In this document: positions 43,653-52,260 of the stretch, in pieces
How positions within the stretch are numbered: position 1 is the stretch's first letter
Layout: every line of letters begins with the position of its first letter
Program-made: the position numbers and the translations under genes
Notes under the pieces: generated by a model
The model's database searches: none
Seen by the model: the letters and a program-made list of their open reading frames with translations, nothing else
Told to the model about the DNA's origin: nothing
DNA from: an uncultured Acetatifactor sp.
Lineage (GTDB): Bacteria; Bacillota; Clostridia; Lachnospirales; Lachnospiraceae
Assembly: GCA_910583845.1 (NCBI GenBank)
Contig: CAJUAB010000004.1
Span: forward strand, 116,584-180,583
Reading direction: 5' to 3'
Length of the DNA: 64,000 bases

Positions 43653-44630
43653 CTAGTCCTGCTCTTCCCGGGAGCCCCAATGGGCACCCGCGCATTTCAG
43701 ACTCTTCTCGGAATAAATCTTGTTCAGATGGTACTCAAAATCCCTGCGGTCCTTGGCCACCTGCACGTCCAGCACCATGCCGGAAAAGAAAGCCTGCATC
43801 GCGGCCATAACCAGGAACCCGCACACGATCATCGTGGGGAATCTGGGCACCAGCCCGGTCTCCAGATACTCCAGCCCGATGGGGGCAAACAAAGCCGCGG
43901 CCAGCGCCACAAAGAGAAGGGCGATCAGGCCAAAGCATTTCAGGGGCTTATAGTTTTTATACAGCTGCATCATTTTCCGGATTACCCGCATACCGTCCCG
44001 GAATGTGTTGAGTTTGGACACGCTGCCCTCGGGCCGGTCCCTGTATTCCACAATGACATTTTCCACCTGCATATTGTAGTTGACGGCGTGAATGGTCATC
44101 TCTGTCTCGATCTCAAAACCTTTGGAAAAAACCGGAAAAGTCTTTACAAACTCATAAGAGAACGCCCTGTACCCTGTCATGATATCCTTGATGTTGGCTT
44201 TGAACAGACTGTTGATGCAGGTCCGCATCAGGCTGTTGCCAAAGTTGTGAAAAGGACGCTTGTTTTCGGTAAAGTACGTGGAGGAGAGACGGTCGCCCAC
44301 CACCATATCCGCGTGGCGTCTGATCACCTGATCCACCATCTCCCGGGCGCATTCCAGGGGATAGGTGTCATCGCCGTCCACCATCAGATAGCACTGCGCG
44401 TCTATCTCCCGGAACATGCGCCTGATCACATTGCCTTTTCCCTGGGCATATTCCTGACGGATCACAGCTCCGGCATCCCTGGCCAGCCTGGCCGTATTGT
44501 CCGTGGAATTGTTGTCATATACATAAACCGTAGCCTCCGGCAGAGCATCCCGCACATCTGCGACCACCTTCCCGATGGTCTTTTCCTCATTATAGCATGG
44601 TATCAGCACCGCAATTTTATCCATGGGCAT
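43653..44630 (-). CDS. DPM1-like polyprenyl-phosphate glycosyltransferase
   Basis: 325 aa from MPMDKIAVLIPCYNEEKTI (ATG 44630), with GAGG 7 nt upstream; the ATG at 44648 is too close to the predicted transcript start. GT2/DPM1 motifs: VYDNNSTDNT, QGKGNVIRRMF, the catalytic VDGDDTYPLE, and GFEIETEMTIHAV with YRDRPEGSVSKL. Two C-terminal membrane helices. This subgroup makes polyprenyl-phosphate sugars. First gene of the operon with the promoter at 44660-44688, directly ahead of three membrane proteins that could use its product. Confidence 0.87.
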   Translation of the reverse strand: MPMDKIAVLIPCYNEEKTIGKVVADVRDALPEATVYVYDNNSTDNTARLARDAGAVIRQEYAQGKGNVIRRMFREIDAQCYLMVDGDDTYPLECAREMVDQVIRRHADMVVGDRLSSTYFTENKRPFHNFGNSLMRTCINSLFKANIKDIMTGYRAFSYEFVKTFPVFSKGFEIETEMTIHAVNYNMQVENVIVEYRDRPEGSVSKLNTFRDGMRVIRKMMQLYKNYKPLKCFGLIALLFVALAAALFAPIGLEYLETGLVPRFPTMIVCGFLVMAAMQAFFSGMVLDVQVAKDRRDFEYHLNKIYSEKSLKCAGAHWGSREEQD

Positions 44631-44659
44631 CACCGTTCCTCTTTCCATTATCTTACTTG

Positions 44660-44688
44660 ATTATCTACTATCCGGCCCTTTCTGTCAA
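44660..44688 (-). promoter_or_regulatory. Sigma-A promoter of the DPM1-to-SGNH operon
   Basis: Minus strand: -35 TTGACA (44683-44688), 17-nt spacer, -10 GATAAT (44660-44665), about 30 nt upstream of the ATG. No terminator is visible between it and the gene ending at 44729. Confidence 0.8.
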
Positions 44689-44728
44689 CCGTTTATGGGG
44701 ACTTCCCTCCCGCTCCACACCCACCGGC

Positions 44729-46474
44729 TCACGAAGAGCTGCGTACATTCGTGCAGTGCAGGAGCATGTCTCCGTAGACGCCGGTCCCGCGGATCAAAAA
44801 TTTGTCCGGTTCCAGACCGTAGCCGCTCAGAATCTCCTGAACCCGGCTCCAGGCCTCGGGGCTGACACTCTGTTTGACCAGAACAATCGCTTCCGGCAAT
44901 CCGGATATATCCTGTCTGCCCTCCAGTTCGGAAGGTTTCAGCAGCAGCGTCCGTTCGTAGTTCTCAAACTCCAGCAGATTGTCATAGAAGCCATAGCCCT
45001 CGTAGACGCAGATACAGGGGAGGTCCCCGTACTCCTGGGATATGCGCAGCTGGGTGTTATAGCCCCGATACAGATATTCCCCGTCATAGGTAAAAATATT
45101 GACAGACGCCAGCAGCAAAACCGTGAGCAGGCAAAACCCCCTGGCCCACGGCCCCCTGCGGCAGAGCAGGTACGTCAGAAGCCCCGCGACGGCCATGGAC
45201 GCGTAGGGGAACACCGGCATGATATAGCGGTCCACCATATAGGGAGACATTCTGGCCGCCAGCAGAAAATACCCCGCCGGGGGAAGAATGAGCAGCCAGC
45301 CAAGCCCTCTTCGGGAGCCGCCCTCTCTGTTCCGTTCTCTGAGCCCCAGGACTGCCCCGGCTGACAGCAACAGAGCTGCCGCGATCAGACCCGGTATTTT
45401 CTGTCCGAAGACGCGCTGCAAAAGAATGCCGCCAAAGGCCGCCAGTCGCTCTCCATATCCGTAAAGCCCTCCAAGCAGGTTGCCTATGGCCTCCACCCCC
45501 CGGCCGCTGGTCAGAATATGCCTGACCCCGAAGGGATAGACCCCCACGCCCACCACGGCGGCAAGCATCATACTGCGGATATAACAGAAGGCTTCCCTTC
45601 TTCTTCCCTCCCGGATCAGAAGGATAACCGTCACCAGCGCCAGCAGCAGACAGTAAAACAGAAAAAAGTACTGTGTCCAGAACCCCATGGCCGTCACCAG
45701 AATCAACAGCCTGTTTTTCTGTATGAAGCCTTTTTGCGTATGACTGCGTCCCCCCAGCCATTTCTGCAGGTGCAGATACAGTGTGAGCAGGCACAAGAGA
45801 GTCATGACGCCGTACATGCGGATAAACAGCGCCGTGGCGATGGCGCCGGAGGAACAGCCATACAATAGTCCGCTGCACAGCCCCCACCACTCCCCGCTTT
45901 TTTGATCCACGATTTCATAAGCGGCCAGCAGACGTCCCAGGGCGAACATCAGGATACAGCAGCCCAGGACCGCCGCCAGGTTAAAGACACATCCCATCCA
46001 GGGAGAAATCCTTTCCCGGAAGACGGAAGACGCGGTGTGTACCAGCATAAAATACAGCGGGGGATGGTTGTCGTCCTTCACATTGAAGTACACGGACAGG
46101 TAATTGAAGGCATCTCTCTCCCCCACCGTGATGTACTCGTGAAACTGCTGCCCGGTGATCCATACCGGCTCCTCATAGACATCCGCTTTGTAGGTGAGGA
46201 GCTTGCTGTCCCCCCTGTTCTGCAGTACGTCCGCCACCGTATTTTTTATATTTTCCAGCGTTTCTCCCACACTGTCCCCATAGATCTCCTGCCGCATGAA
46301 TTTCGCCAGACGGCCCTCGGGCTGGGTGGGCACAATCCAGGGATTGTACTCCGCGTTGCCCAGTTCAAAGGTCAGCAGTTCATCCATGTGGTATCCCTGC
46401 TTCTGACTGATATAAAAGCATTGTACCAGAAATACCAACGCCAGCACGGCCAGCTGCCATCTGTTCCGCCCCAT
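44729..46474 (-). CDS. GT39-like GT-C membrane glycosyltransferase
   Basis: 581 aa from MGRNRWQLAVLAL (ATG 46474) with GGGAGGAAAGA upstream; the longer frame overlaps the preceding gene with no site. First loop QKQGYHMDELLTFELGNAEY carries the conserved DE; the second motif is KDDNHPPLYFMLVH, the canonical GT39/ArnT H-P-P element. About eleven helices, then a C-terminal soluble stretch. Uses a polyprenyl-phosphate sugar to glycosylate an extracytoplasmic acceptor. Third gene of the operon starting at 50240. Confidence 0.85.
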   Translation of the reverse strand: MGRNRWQLAVLALVFLVQCFYISQKQGYHMDELLTFELGNAEYNPWIVPTQPEGRLAKFMRQEIYGDSVGETLENIKNTVADVLQNRGDSKLLTYKADVYEEPVWITGQQFHEYITVGERDAFNYLSVYFNVKDDNHPPLYFMLVHTASSVFRERISPWMGCVFNLAAVLGCCILMFALGRLLAAYEIVDQKSGEWWGLCSGLLYGCSSGAIATALFIRMYGVMTLLCLLTLYLHLQKWLGGRSHTQKGFIQKNRLLILVTAMGFWTQYFFLFYCLLLALVTVILLIREGRRREAFCYIRSMMLAAVVGVGVYPFGVRHILTSGRGVEAIGNLLGGLYGYGERLAAFGGILLQRVFGQKIPGLIAAALLLSAGAVLGLRERNREGGSRRGLGWLLILPPAGYFLLAARMSPYMVDRYIMPVFPYASMAVAGLLTYLLCRRGPWARGFCLLTVLLLASVNIFTYDGEYLYRGYNTQLRISQEYGDLPCICVYEGYGFYDNLLEFENYERTLLLKPSELEGRQDISGLPEAIVLVKQSVSPEAWSRVQEILSGYGLEPDKFLIRGTGVYGDMLLHCTNVRSSS

Positions 46475-46488
46475 TCTTTCCTCCCACT

Positions 46489-48234
46489 TCACGCTGACTC
46501 CTGTCCGCCCGCTCCGACGGGCACAAAACTCCAAAGTTCCTCCGGCGAATCATAGTGCAGTACCACGTAGCCCTGCCGGTCATAGACCACTTCCCCCGCG
46601 GCGATCACCGGCACCTGCCCGTACTGCGCCGCCTCCTGGGATGTCAGCAGAATAAAGGTCTCGCCGTCGTGATACCCTTCCTGATAATATTGCACGGGGC
46701 TGGACCAGGTAAACATGTCCATTTTATCCATCTCGTGTATATTGGCAATCTCAACCTGCCCGTCTGTGAGCTCCGTAATGATATTGCCGTTCCAGTAGCT
46801 GGCATAGCCGAAAGTATAGCCCTGCTCCTCCAGCCAGGCCGCCACCGGCCTTTTATCTTCATTTTTATCCTTATCTATATAGGAATAAACACATTTCGCC
46901 GTGGTAAGCCCCAGCGCGCCGCACAGCAGCAGCGTGAGCAGCAGCCTGTCCAGCGGCAGTTTTTCATATTCGTAGTAAACGCACAACAGGGGCAGCACAA
47001 AAAGGAACACCGTGATATAGTACCTCGCCACGATGGTGCTGGTGGTAAACAGGAACACAAAAGTGTTCAGCGCAAACGCCGTCACAAAGAAATACAGGGT
47101 CAGACGGCTATGGGCCAGGCGGACAGCACCTTCCCGTGGGCTTTCTGTCCTCTCCCGTTCCTCCGAGAGCAGTCTGCCGCACCGCACAGTCAGAAACACA
47201 ATTCCTGCCAGAAAGCCAAAAGCCAGCATGGAGATCAGGCCCCTGACGGACAGAAAGCCCTTTTGCTCGATATATCCGAACAGCTGCAGCAGATTTCCCA
47301 CGGTATCCTGGGTCCGCTCCAGCAGTACGCCCTGAAAAACCTTGATAAAATTCGTGACGTCATACATCTGGAACTGAAATCTGCGCCCCAGCACCGTCAC
47401 ATTGATCAGATACCCCGCGCCCGCACACAGGAGCCCCAGAAGACTGTAGCACAGATAGGACCGTCTTTCCCCCGAGAGCACCTGCCGGGCCTGTCTCCAG
47501 GGGTGCTGTAGGGAGAATTCTCTTCTCAGCGCAGCGAACTCTCCGCTCTTTACAAGATAGACGCCCGCTGCGGCGCAGAGCGGCACCTGTAAGGCCAGCA
47601 TATACCGCACCCCTGACAGGCCGCAGATCACACTGAGCGCCCCATACAGAATGCCGGTGAAAGCCCTCACGGACCGTCTTTCCCCCCCGGGCCCGCAAAG
47701 ACGCAGAAACATGCCAAAGGACAGCAGGATCAAGATCACATGCCACATATAGGTATTACCCATCTGCATATGAGTCAGGAAAGTCTCCGAAAAGGGCAGA
47801 AGCAGAATTACCGAGGAGAAAACCACCGTGCTTCTGCGAAGGCCATAGGGCCTCATACAGTAAAAATAGGCACCCAGCATCAGCAGATAAGTAACCGCGT
47901 TGGTGAGCACCCGGATCACATGCCAGTCATCCAGCAGATGAAACAGCGGCGTCATGATCAGCTGTGTGTATAACACGCGGAATTCCGTGGAATAATACCA
48001 GTTCTCCGTGGCGATCCACTTGCCCTCCCGGGCAAGCAGCCTGGAAAAAATCATCTCCGCCGCCATGTCCGAGTCGATCCAGTGATCCCCCCAGAACAGA
48101 TTCAGCGCCAGGAGCAGCAAAAACACCGTCCCCAGCAGCGCGTACGCCAGTATTTCCCCCAGGCGTTCCCTCTTTTCCGTACCCGCCCTTTTTCCGTCAC
48201 CATGATCCATATGTTTTCTCATCTCTGTCCTCAT
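46489..48234 (-). CDS. GT-C-like polytopic membrane protein
   Basis: 581 aa, ATG 48234 overlapping the previous stop by four bases (ATGA), with AGGTGA upstream. Cytoplasmic basic N-terminus, about eleven membrane segments; the first loop DHWIDSDMAAEMIFSRLLAREG has an Asp pair (DSD) in the usual GT-C position. The C-terminal 120 residues form a soluble domain (GYTFGYASYWNGN, QYYQEGYHDGETF). Family not recognised. The 4-nt overlap implies tight coupling to the gene above. Confidence 0.7.
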   Translation of the reverse strand: MRTEMRKHMDHGDGKRAGTEKRERLGEILAYALLGTVFLLLLALNLFWGDHWIDSDMAAEMIFSRLLAREGKWIATENWYYSTEFRVLYTQLIMTPLFHLLDDWHVIRVLTNAVTYLLMLGAYFYCMRPYGLRRSTVVFSSVILLLPFSETFLTHMQMGNTYMWHVILILLSFGMFLRLCGPGGERRSVRAFTGILYGALSVICGLSGVRYMLALQVPLCAAAGVYLVKSGEFAALRREFSLQHPWRQARQVLSGERRSYLCYSLLGLLCAGAGYLINVTVLGRRFQFQMYDVTNFIKVFQGVLLERTQDTVGNLLQLFGYIEQKGFLSVRGLISMLAFGFLAGIVFLTVRCGRLLSEERERTESPREGAVRLAHSRLTLYFFVTAFALNTFVFLFTTSTIVARYYITVFLFVLPLLCVYYEYEKLPLDRLLLTLLLCGALGLTTAKCVYSYIDKDKNEDKRPVAAWLEEQGYTFGYASYWNGNIITELTDGQVEIANIHEMDKMDMFTWSSPVQYYQEGYHDGETFILLTSQEAAQYGQVPVIAAGEVVYDRQGYVVLHYDSPEELWSFVPVGAGGQESA

Positions 48235-50240
48235 TCACCTGTTTCCTCCGATGCCAGAAACAGCAGGAATTTTTCGTTTTCAAAACAAAGTTCGTATCCA
48301 TAGCGCTCTATCCAGTCTTCCACAAGCCCCAGCTTGGGGTTTTGTGCAATCTCCGCGATCTGGCGCTCGTCAAGTCCCTGGGCGCTCAGAGCATCCGGTC
48401 CTTTCGCAATATAGCTGCCCGGACGCTTTTCCAGCAGCAGCACCGGTTTCCGCTTCTGCCCCCGGGCAATCTCTTCCGCCAGACGCTCCAGATCCGCGAC
48501 CATGACCTCATAATTGTAAGATGGCAGATCCGGCCAGGATGTGATGGCAAAGGGCATTTGCAGATAGTAGGACAGGGAGGGAATATGTCCATAGAGGATC
48601 ACTTCCCTGCCCTCCAGCCCTTCCTGCTGCACATAGGCGGACAGACTGCCGATGGCCTCCGCCCTGTCCGGGGAAGTGAGCATGCCTCTGAGCACCGCAT
48701 TGCCGGCAATGGGAGTATGTAGATTCTCTCCCCCGTCCCCCTCGGAAAACACATAGCCCACGCCGAACAAGACGCCCTGCACGGTAATCATAAAGAGGAC
48801 GCACACCAGCATGGCCTTCACCGGGAAAAAACCGATTCGCCAGCGGCCCTGTCCGTTTTTTCCCTCCTGCGCTGCCGCGCCCCTCTCATCCGGTATCCAC
48901 CGGATCAACCGCGTCAGCATCCACAGGGTAACCGGAGCCACCAGAAACAGATTGTTGATGGCGGAATACAGGTGGTTATTGCTGCCCAACGGGGTAATCA
49001 GAATAATCAGCATGCCCAGCCCGCACAGCAGTTTCTCCTTCTCCGTGCTCTTTTTGCGCAGAATCGTCACTGCTCCCGCCGCCAGCGTAGCCGTCAGCAG
49101 CACGGCTCCCCACTGAAACGCGCTGAGCTTGGTGCTATATTTCAGGTTAAACATATTCCGGGTCATCAGACCGTAAAATCCGCCGAACACACAGGCCACA
49201 TAGCCCGCATGCTTGATCCACTTCCGCTTCGGGAAATCAACTACGGCCAGTCCCAGCGCCAGAAGAAGGAAGACGCGCTTGCACCCGGCTTTCAGTCCGG
49301 ATTCCCCGCCCGTGATCAGTTCATAAATGCTCCAGCCCGCGAAGGCCGCGTAGCAGGCATATTTGCCCCACTTCCCCTTGCCGGGAAACGAGCTGTAGGC
49401 GAGCAGGCCCACACCGACGATCAGAACCAGGTATCCCAGCCATATGCAGTTTTGCAGATAATTGCGCAGCTGCTGCACCACCATGGAGTAAACTGTATAC
49501 TCCGACGCTTCCGAGGGCATGGACAACAGACGGGCGATCCCCTGAATGTAGGTGGCCGGTCCATACCGCAGCGCAATCACGGCAATGCCCCCTCCCAGAC
49601 CAAGCAGATAACCTGCCAGGCATTGCAGCGTCTGCAAGATCGTGGGCCCCGGCTTCTGACGGCGGATCAGCGCCATGGCCCACACCGCCAATATAAGCGC
49701 CATCTCCGCCAGGTTGGGAAAACGCACCAGGACATTCAGTCCCAGACAGGCACCCGCGCCCGCAAAAAATGCCCAGGTCCTTTTATGATCTCCTGACAGC
49801 GCGTGGTACAGCAACACCACACCCGCTCCCAGCAGCAGATAAGTCAGATAATTGTACAGCAGCGCCGTGGGACACCAGCAGAAGCTGATCGCCAGCATCT
49901 CTCCCCAGAAGGTCAGCGTCCGCGAAAGTCCCGCCCTGCGGGTAAAGAAAAAGTACCCCCCCAGCGCCAGCAGGCTCACAAGCAGTCCTGTGTAAATATT
50001 CAGTCCCAGCATAGTGCCGCCGCCGGGGAGCAATGTAAACAGGTGCCCCAGCGCGTTGCCCAGATAGGTACTGAGCAGCCACATGGGGTCCATATGGTCC
50101 ATATAGGTGAAGTTGCCATAATTATAGCCCGTGTCCCACCACTCCGCGCCCACCCGGATGTGCCGGAGGGGATAGAGCAGCAGCACCAGCGGGTATATCC
50201 GGCACAGGTTCTTCTTGATCATCTGAACGCTTTTTCCCAT
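48231..50240 (-). CDS. Large polytopic membrane protein, GT-C-like
   Basis: 669 aa from MGKSVQMIKKN (ATG 50240) with GAGAGG about 10 nt upstream; a TTG at 50261 is the alternative start. About thirteen membrane segments. First loop: GAEWWDTGYNYGNFTYMDHMDP, with Asp residues at the expected GT-C site. The C-terminal 130 residues form a soluble part containing REVILYGHIPSLSYYLQMPF, a region also seen in other membrane proteins of glycan loci. Head gene of a three-gene operon; no convincing minus-strand promoter is visible between it and the divergent gene at 50373. Confidence 0.68.
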   Translation of the reverse strand: MGKSVQMIKKNLCRIYPLVLLLYPLRHIRVGAEWWDTGYNYGNFTYMDHMDPMWLLSTYLGNALGHLFTLLPGGGTMLGLNIYTGLLVSLLALGGYFFFTRRAGLSRTLTFWGEMLAISFCWCPTALLYNYLTYLLLGAGVVLLYHALSGDHKRTWAFFAGAGACLGLNVLVRFPNLAEMALILAVWAMALIRRQKPGPTILQTLQCLAGYLLGLGGGIAVIALRYGPATYIQGIARLLSMPSEASEYTVYSMVVQQLRNYLQNCIWLGYLVLIVGVGLLAYSSFPGKGKWGKYACYAAFAGWSIYELITGGESGLKAGCKRVFLLLALGLAVVDFPKRKWIKHAGYVACVFGGFYGLMTRNMFNLKYSTKLSAFQWGAVLLTATLAAGAVTILRKKSTEKEKLLCGLGMLIILITPLGSNNHLYSAINNLFLVAPVTLWMLTRLIRWIPDERGAAAQEGKNGQGRWRIGFFPVKAMLVCVLFMITVQGVLFGVGYVFSEGDGGENLHTPIAGNAVLRGMLTSPDRAEAIGSLSAYVQQEGLEGREVILYGHIPSLSYYLQMPFAITSWPDLPSYNYEVMVADLERLAEEIARGQKRKPVLLLEKRPGSYIAKGPDALSAQGLDERQIAEIAQNPKLGLVEDWIERYGYELCFENEKFLLFLASEETGE

Positions 50241-50311
50241 AAATCCGAATCCTCTCGTCAACTCTTCTTATCACCGCGAACGTTCTGATTTTTCTTCCTG
50301 CCCGGGCTTTA

Positions 50312-50340
50312 TTGACGTGGACGGAGAAAAATGTTATATT
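50312..50340 (+). promoter_or_regulatory. Sigma-A promoter of the plus-strand DUF6020-type gene
   Basis: -35 TTGACG (50312-50317), 17-nt spacer, -10 TATATT (50335-50340); the ATG is 33 nt downstream of the -10. Confidence 0.75.
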
Positions 50341-50372
50341 AACTTATATTTTATGCATTGGAGGAAACTGTC

Positions 50373-52238
50373 ATGCAGCTCTACAAAATAAAATCCCCGT
50401 GGCCGAGACGCCTGCTCACCGCCGTTTTGGCCTATCTGAGCACACTCTCCCTGGCCAGGATTATCTCCCTGAACGGAGAAGGGACCGTCTATTTCGGCGG
50501 CAACTATTTTGGCTATAATCTTACTGCCATATTGCTGTTCGCCGTTACCGCCTGGCTGCTCAACCGCTTTTTTACGCGGAAGGACAGGCGGTTGAAGGTT
50601 GTATCCTCCATCGGGGGCATTCTGCTGGGAATGGCGATTGTCTATGGCGGATACGCCCATTATGCCAATGATATATTCCGTTCCGTCTCCGAGACGGTTT
50701 TCCAGTTTTTTCTGATTATGGGGATCAGCGCCTGCACCACGCCCGTATGCGCGGAATTGTTTCAGCTGCCAGGCCGCATACAGTCCTGGTACGCCGCCAG
50801 ATGGGAAAAACAGCCCGCGGGGCGCTTCTATCTTTTTATGGCCAGCCATCGCTATTGCTATTTCCTGCTGATGTGGGGGATTCTCATGTTATCCTATATA
50901 CCGGTATTTCTCAGCCAGTGGCCGGGAAATTTTGTGTTTGACGCCAAATACCAGTTGCGGGAGGTATGCAATAACATATACAAGACACACCATCCCCTGC
51001 TGCATACCCTGCTGATGGGAAAGGCCTACCAGCTGGGACTGAAAGCGGGAAATGTCTCCGCGGGCTACCAGCTTTACACCCTGCTCCAGATGCTGATCCT
51101 TACCAGCGCTTTTGCTTATCTGCTGTTATATTTCTATAAAAAGGGAGTTCCCCGCTGTATCCGTGTGGGCACGCTGCTCTGGTTCGCTTTGTTCCCCATG
51201 CATCCCGCCTTCGCGATTTCCGCCACCAAGGATGTGCTGTGCGCGGCCTTCTTCCTGTACTATGCGATTTTTCTGTTCCGGCTGCTGGTGGATGGGGAAC
51301 AGTTCACCTGGCCGGGCTACGCCGGTATGATTCTGACAGGCGTTCTTCTGGGACTTATGCGCAACAATGCCGTTTACGCCATAGCGGCCTCGGGAATCAT
51401 TGTGCTTCTGTATCTGAAACCGCTGAAGTCCAAAGTAACCTTTCTGATCACACTGGCGGCAGTCCTGTTGCTGCATTCTCTCTGCAACCGTGGACTGATC
51501 CTGTATACCCATGCCTACAACTCCGATTCGCAGCGCGAGATGATGTGTGTTCCCCTCCAGTGCCTGGCCCGGGTGGCCAGCTATCGAAGGGCGGAACTGG
51601 ACCCCGCTCTGTACGAGGAAATCTGCATGTATATCCAGGAGGGAGACATCCCCGGCTACAATCCCTATCTGGCCGATTCCGTGAAAAACAATGCCAACGA
51701 ACATCTGCTCCGCAGCAATAAACTGAATTTTTTCAAACTTTGGATGAAGGTTGGTCTGCAATTCCCCGACGAATATCTGGAAAGCATTATTACCAACACC
51801 CTGGGGTATTGGTATCCCCTGAATCAGGGGGTCTATGTCTCGGCGGACATCGCGTTTTATCATACGCTGATCGACACGGAGCATGAGATTGTCAAGCACG
51901 ATTATTTCCCGCTAGCGACAAAGTATTACAATTATCTGTTCTACCATATCAACTACCGCAACATCCCCATCCTGGGCTACCTTTTCCGCAATGCCCCCTA
52001 TGTATGGCTTGTGGTGCTGACTCTGCTGTGGAGCATCCTTCAAAAACGCCGCAGCCTGCTGATATGGGGGATGCTGCCCCTGCTGTATCTGGGCACCTGT
52101 TTTCTGGGGCCCATGGCCGCTCTGCGCTATATCTACTGCCTGATTGTGTGTACGCCGCTGCTGCTGCACGGCCTGACGCATCCAGACAAAAGCGTGTCTG
52201 AAAAATGCTCTCCGCCAGATGTGATGCCCAATGAATGA
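50373..52238 (+). CDS. DUF6020-type polytopic membrane protein, second copy
   Basis: 621 aa from ATG 50373 with GGAGG 8 nt upstream; a TTG five codons earlier overlaps that site. About thirteen membrane segments. Paralogue of 21735: SQWPGNFVFDAKYQLREVCN, THHPLLHTLLMG, FALFPMHPAFAISATKDVL, LLGLMRNNAVYAIAA and an SDSQREMMCVPLQCLARV stretch matching GDKREMLSIPIQQMARV. The conserved KDV and RNN motifs mark the family; function is unproven but the context suggests transfer of a lipid-linked sugar. Ends 22 nt before pseB, which converges on it. Confidence 0.77.
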   Translation: MQLYKIKSPWPRRLLTAVLAYLSTLSLARIISLNGEGTVYFGGNYFGYNLTAILLFAVTAWLLNRFFTRKDRRLKVVSSIGGILLGMAIVYGGYAHYANDIFRSVSETVFQFFLIMGISACTTPVCAELFQLPGRIQSWYAARWEKQPAGRFYLFMASHRYCYFLLMWGILMLSYIPVFLSQWPGNFVFDAKYQLREVCNNIYKTHHPLLHTLLMGKAYQLGLKAGNVSAGYQLYTLLQMLILTSAFAYLLLYFYKKGVPRCIRVGTLLWFALFPMHPAFAISATKDVLCAAFFLYYAIFLFRLLVDGEQFTWPGYAGMILTGVLLGLMRNNAVYAIAASGIIVLLYLKPLKSKVTFLITLAAVLLLHSLCNRGLILYTHAYNSDSQREMMCVPLQCLARVASYRRAELDPALYEEICMYIQEGDIPGYNPYLADSVKNNANEHLLRSNKLNFFKLWMKVGLQFPDEYLESIITNTLGYWYPLNQGVYVSADIAFYHTLIDTEHEIVKHDYFPLATKYYNYLFYHINYRNIPILGYLFRNAPYVWLVVLTLLWSILQKRRSLLIWGMLPLLYLGTCFLGPMAALRYIYCLIVCTPLLLHGLTHPDKSVSEKCSPPDVMPNE

Positions 52239-52253
52239 TTTTTCAAACACGCT
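52191..52253. terminator. Inverted repeat between convergent DUF6020-type gene and pseB
   Basis: Arms at 52191-52206 (AGCGTGTCTGAAAAAT) and 52238-52253 (ATTTTTCAAACACGCT) pair at 15 of 16 positions. The left arm is coding. The A/T-rich tip and lack of a trailing T run make it a probable but atypical bidirectional terminator. Confidence 0.55.
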
Positions 52254-52260
52254 CCCGGTT

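Noticed and set aside
42057..44660. Very long open frame on the plus strand opposite the glycosyltransferase genes
   Set aside because: It is the antisense of three well-supported minus-strand genes, is rich in His, Pro, Gln and Arg as expected for a mirror frame in GC-rich DNA, and has no ribosome site. Similar mirror frames at 20724-22637, 6543-7883, 2766-4469 and 24774-25877 were left out for the same reason.
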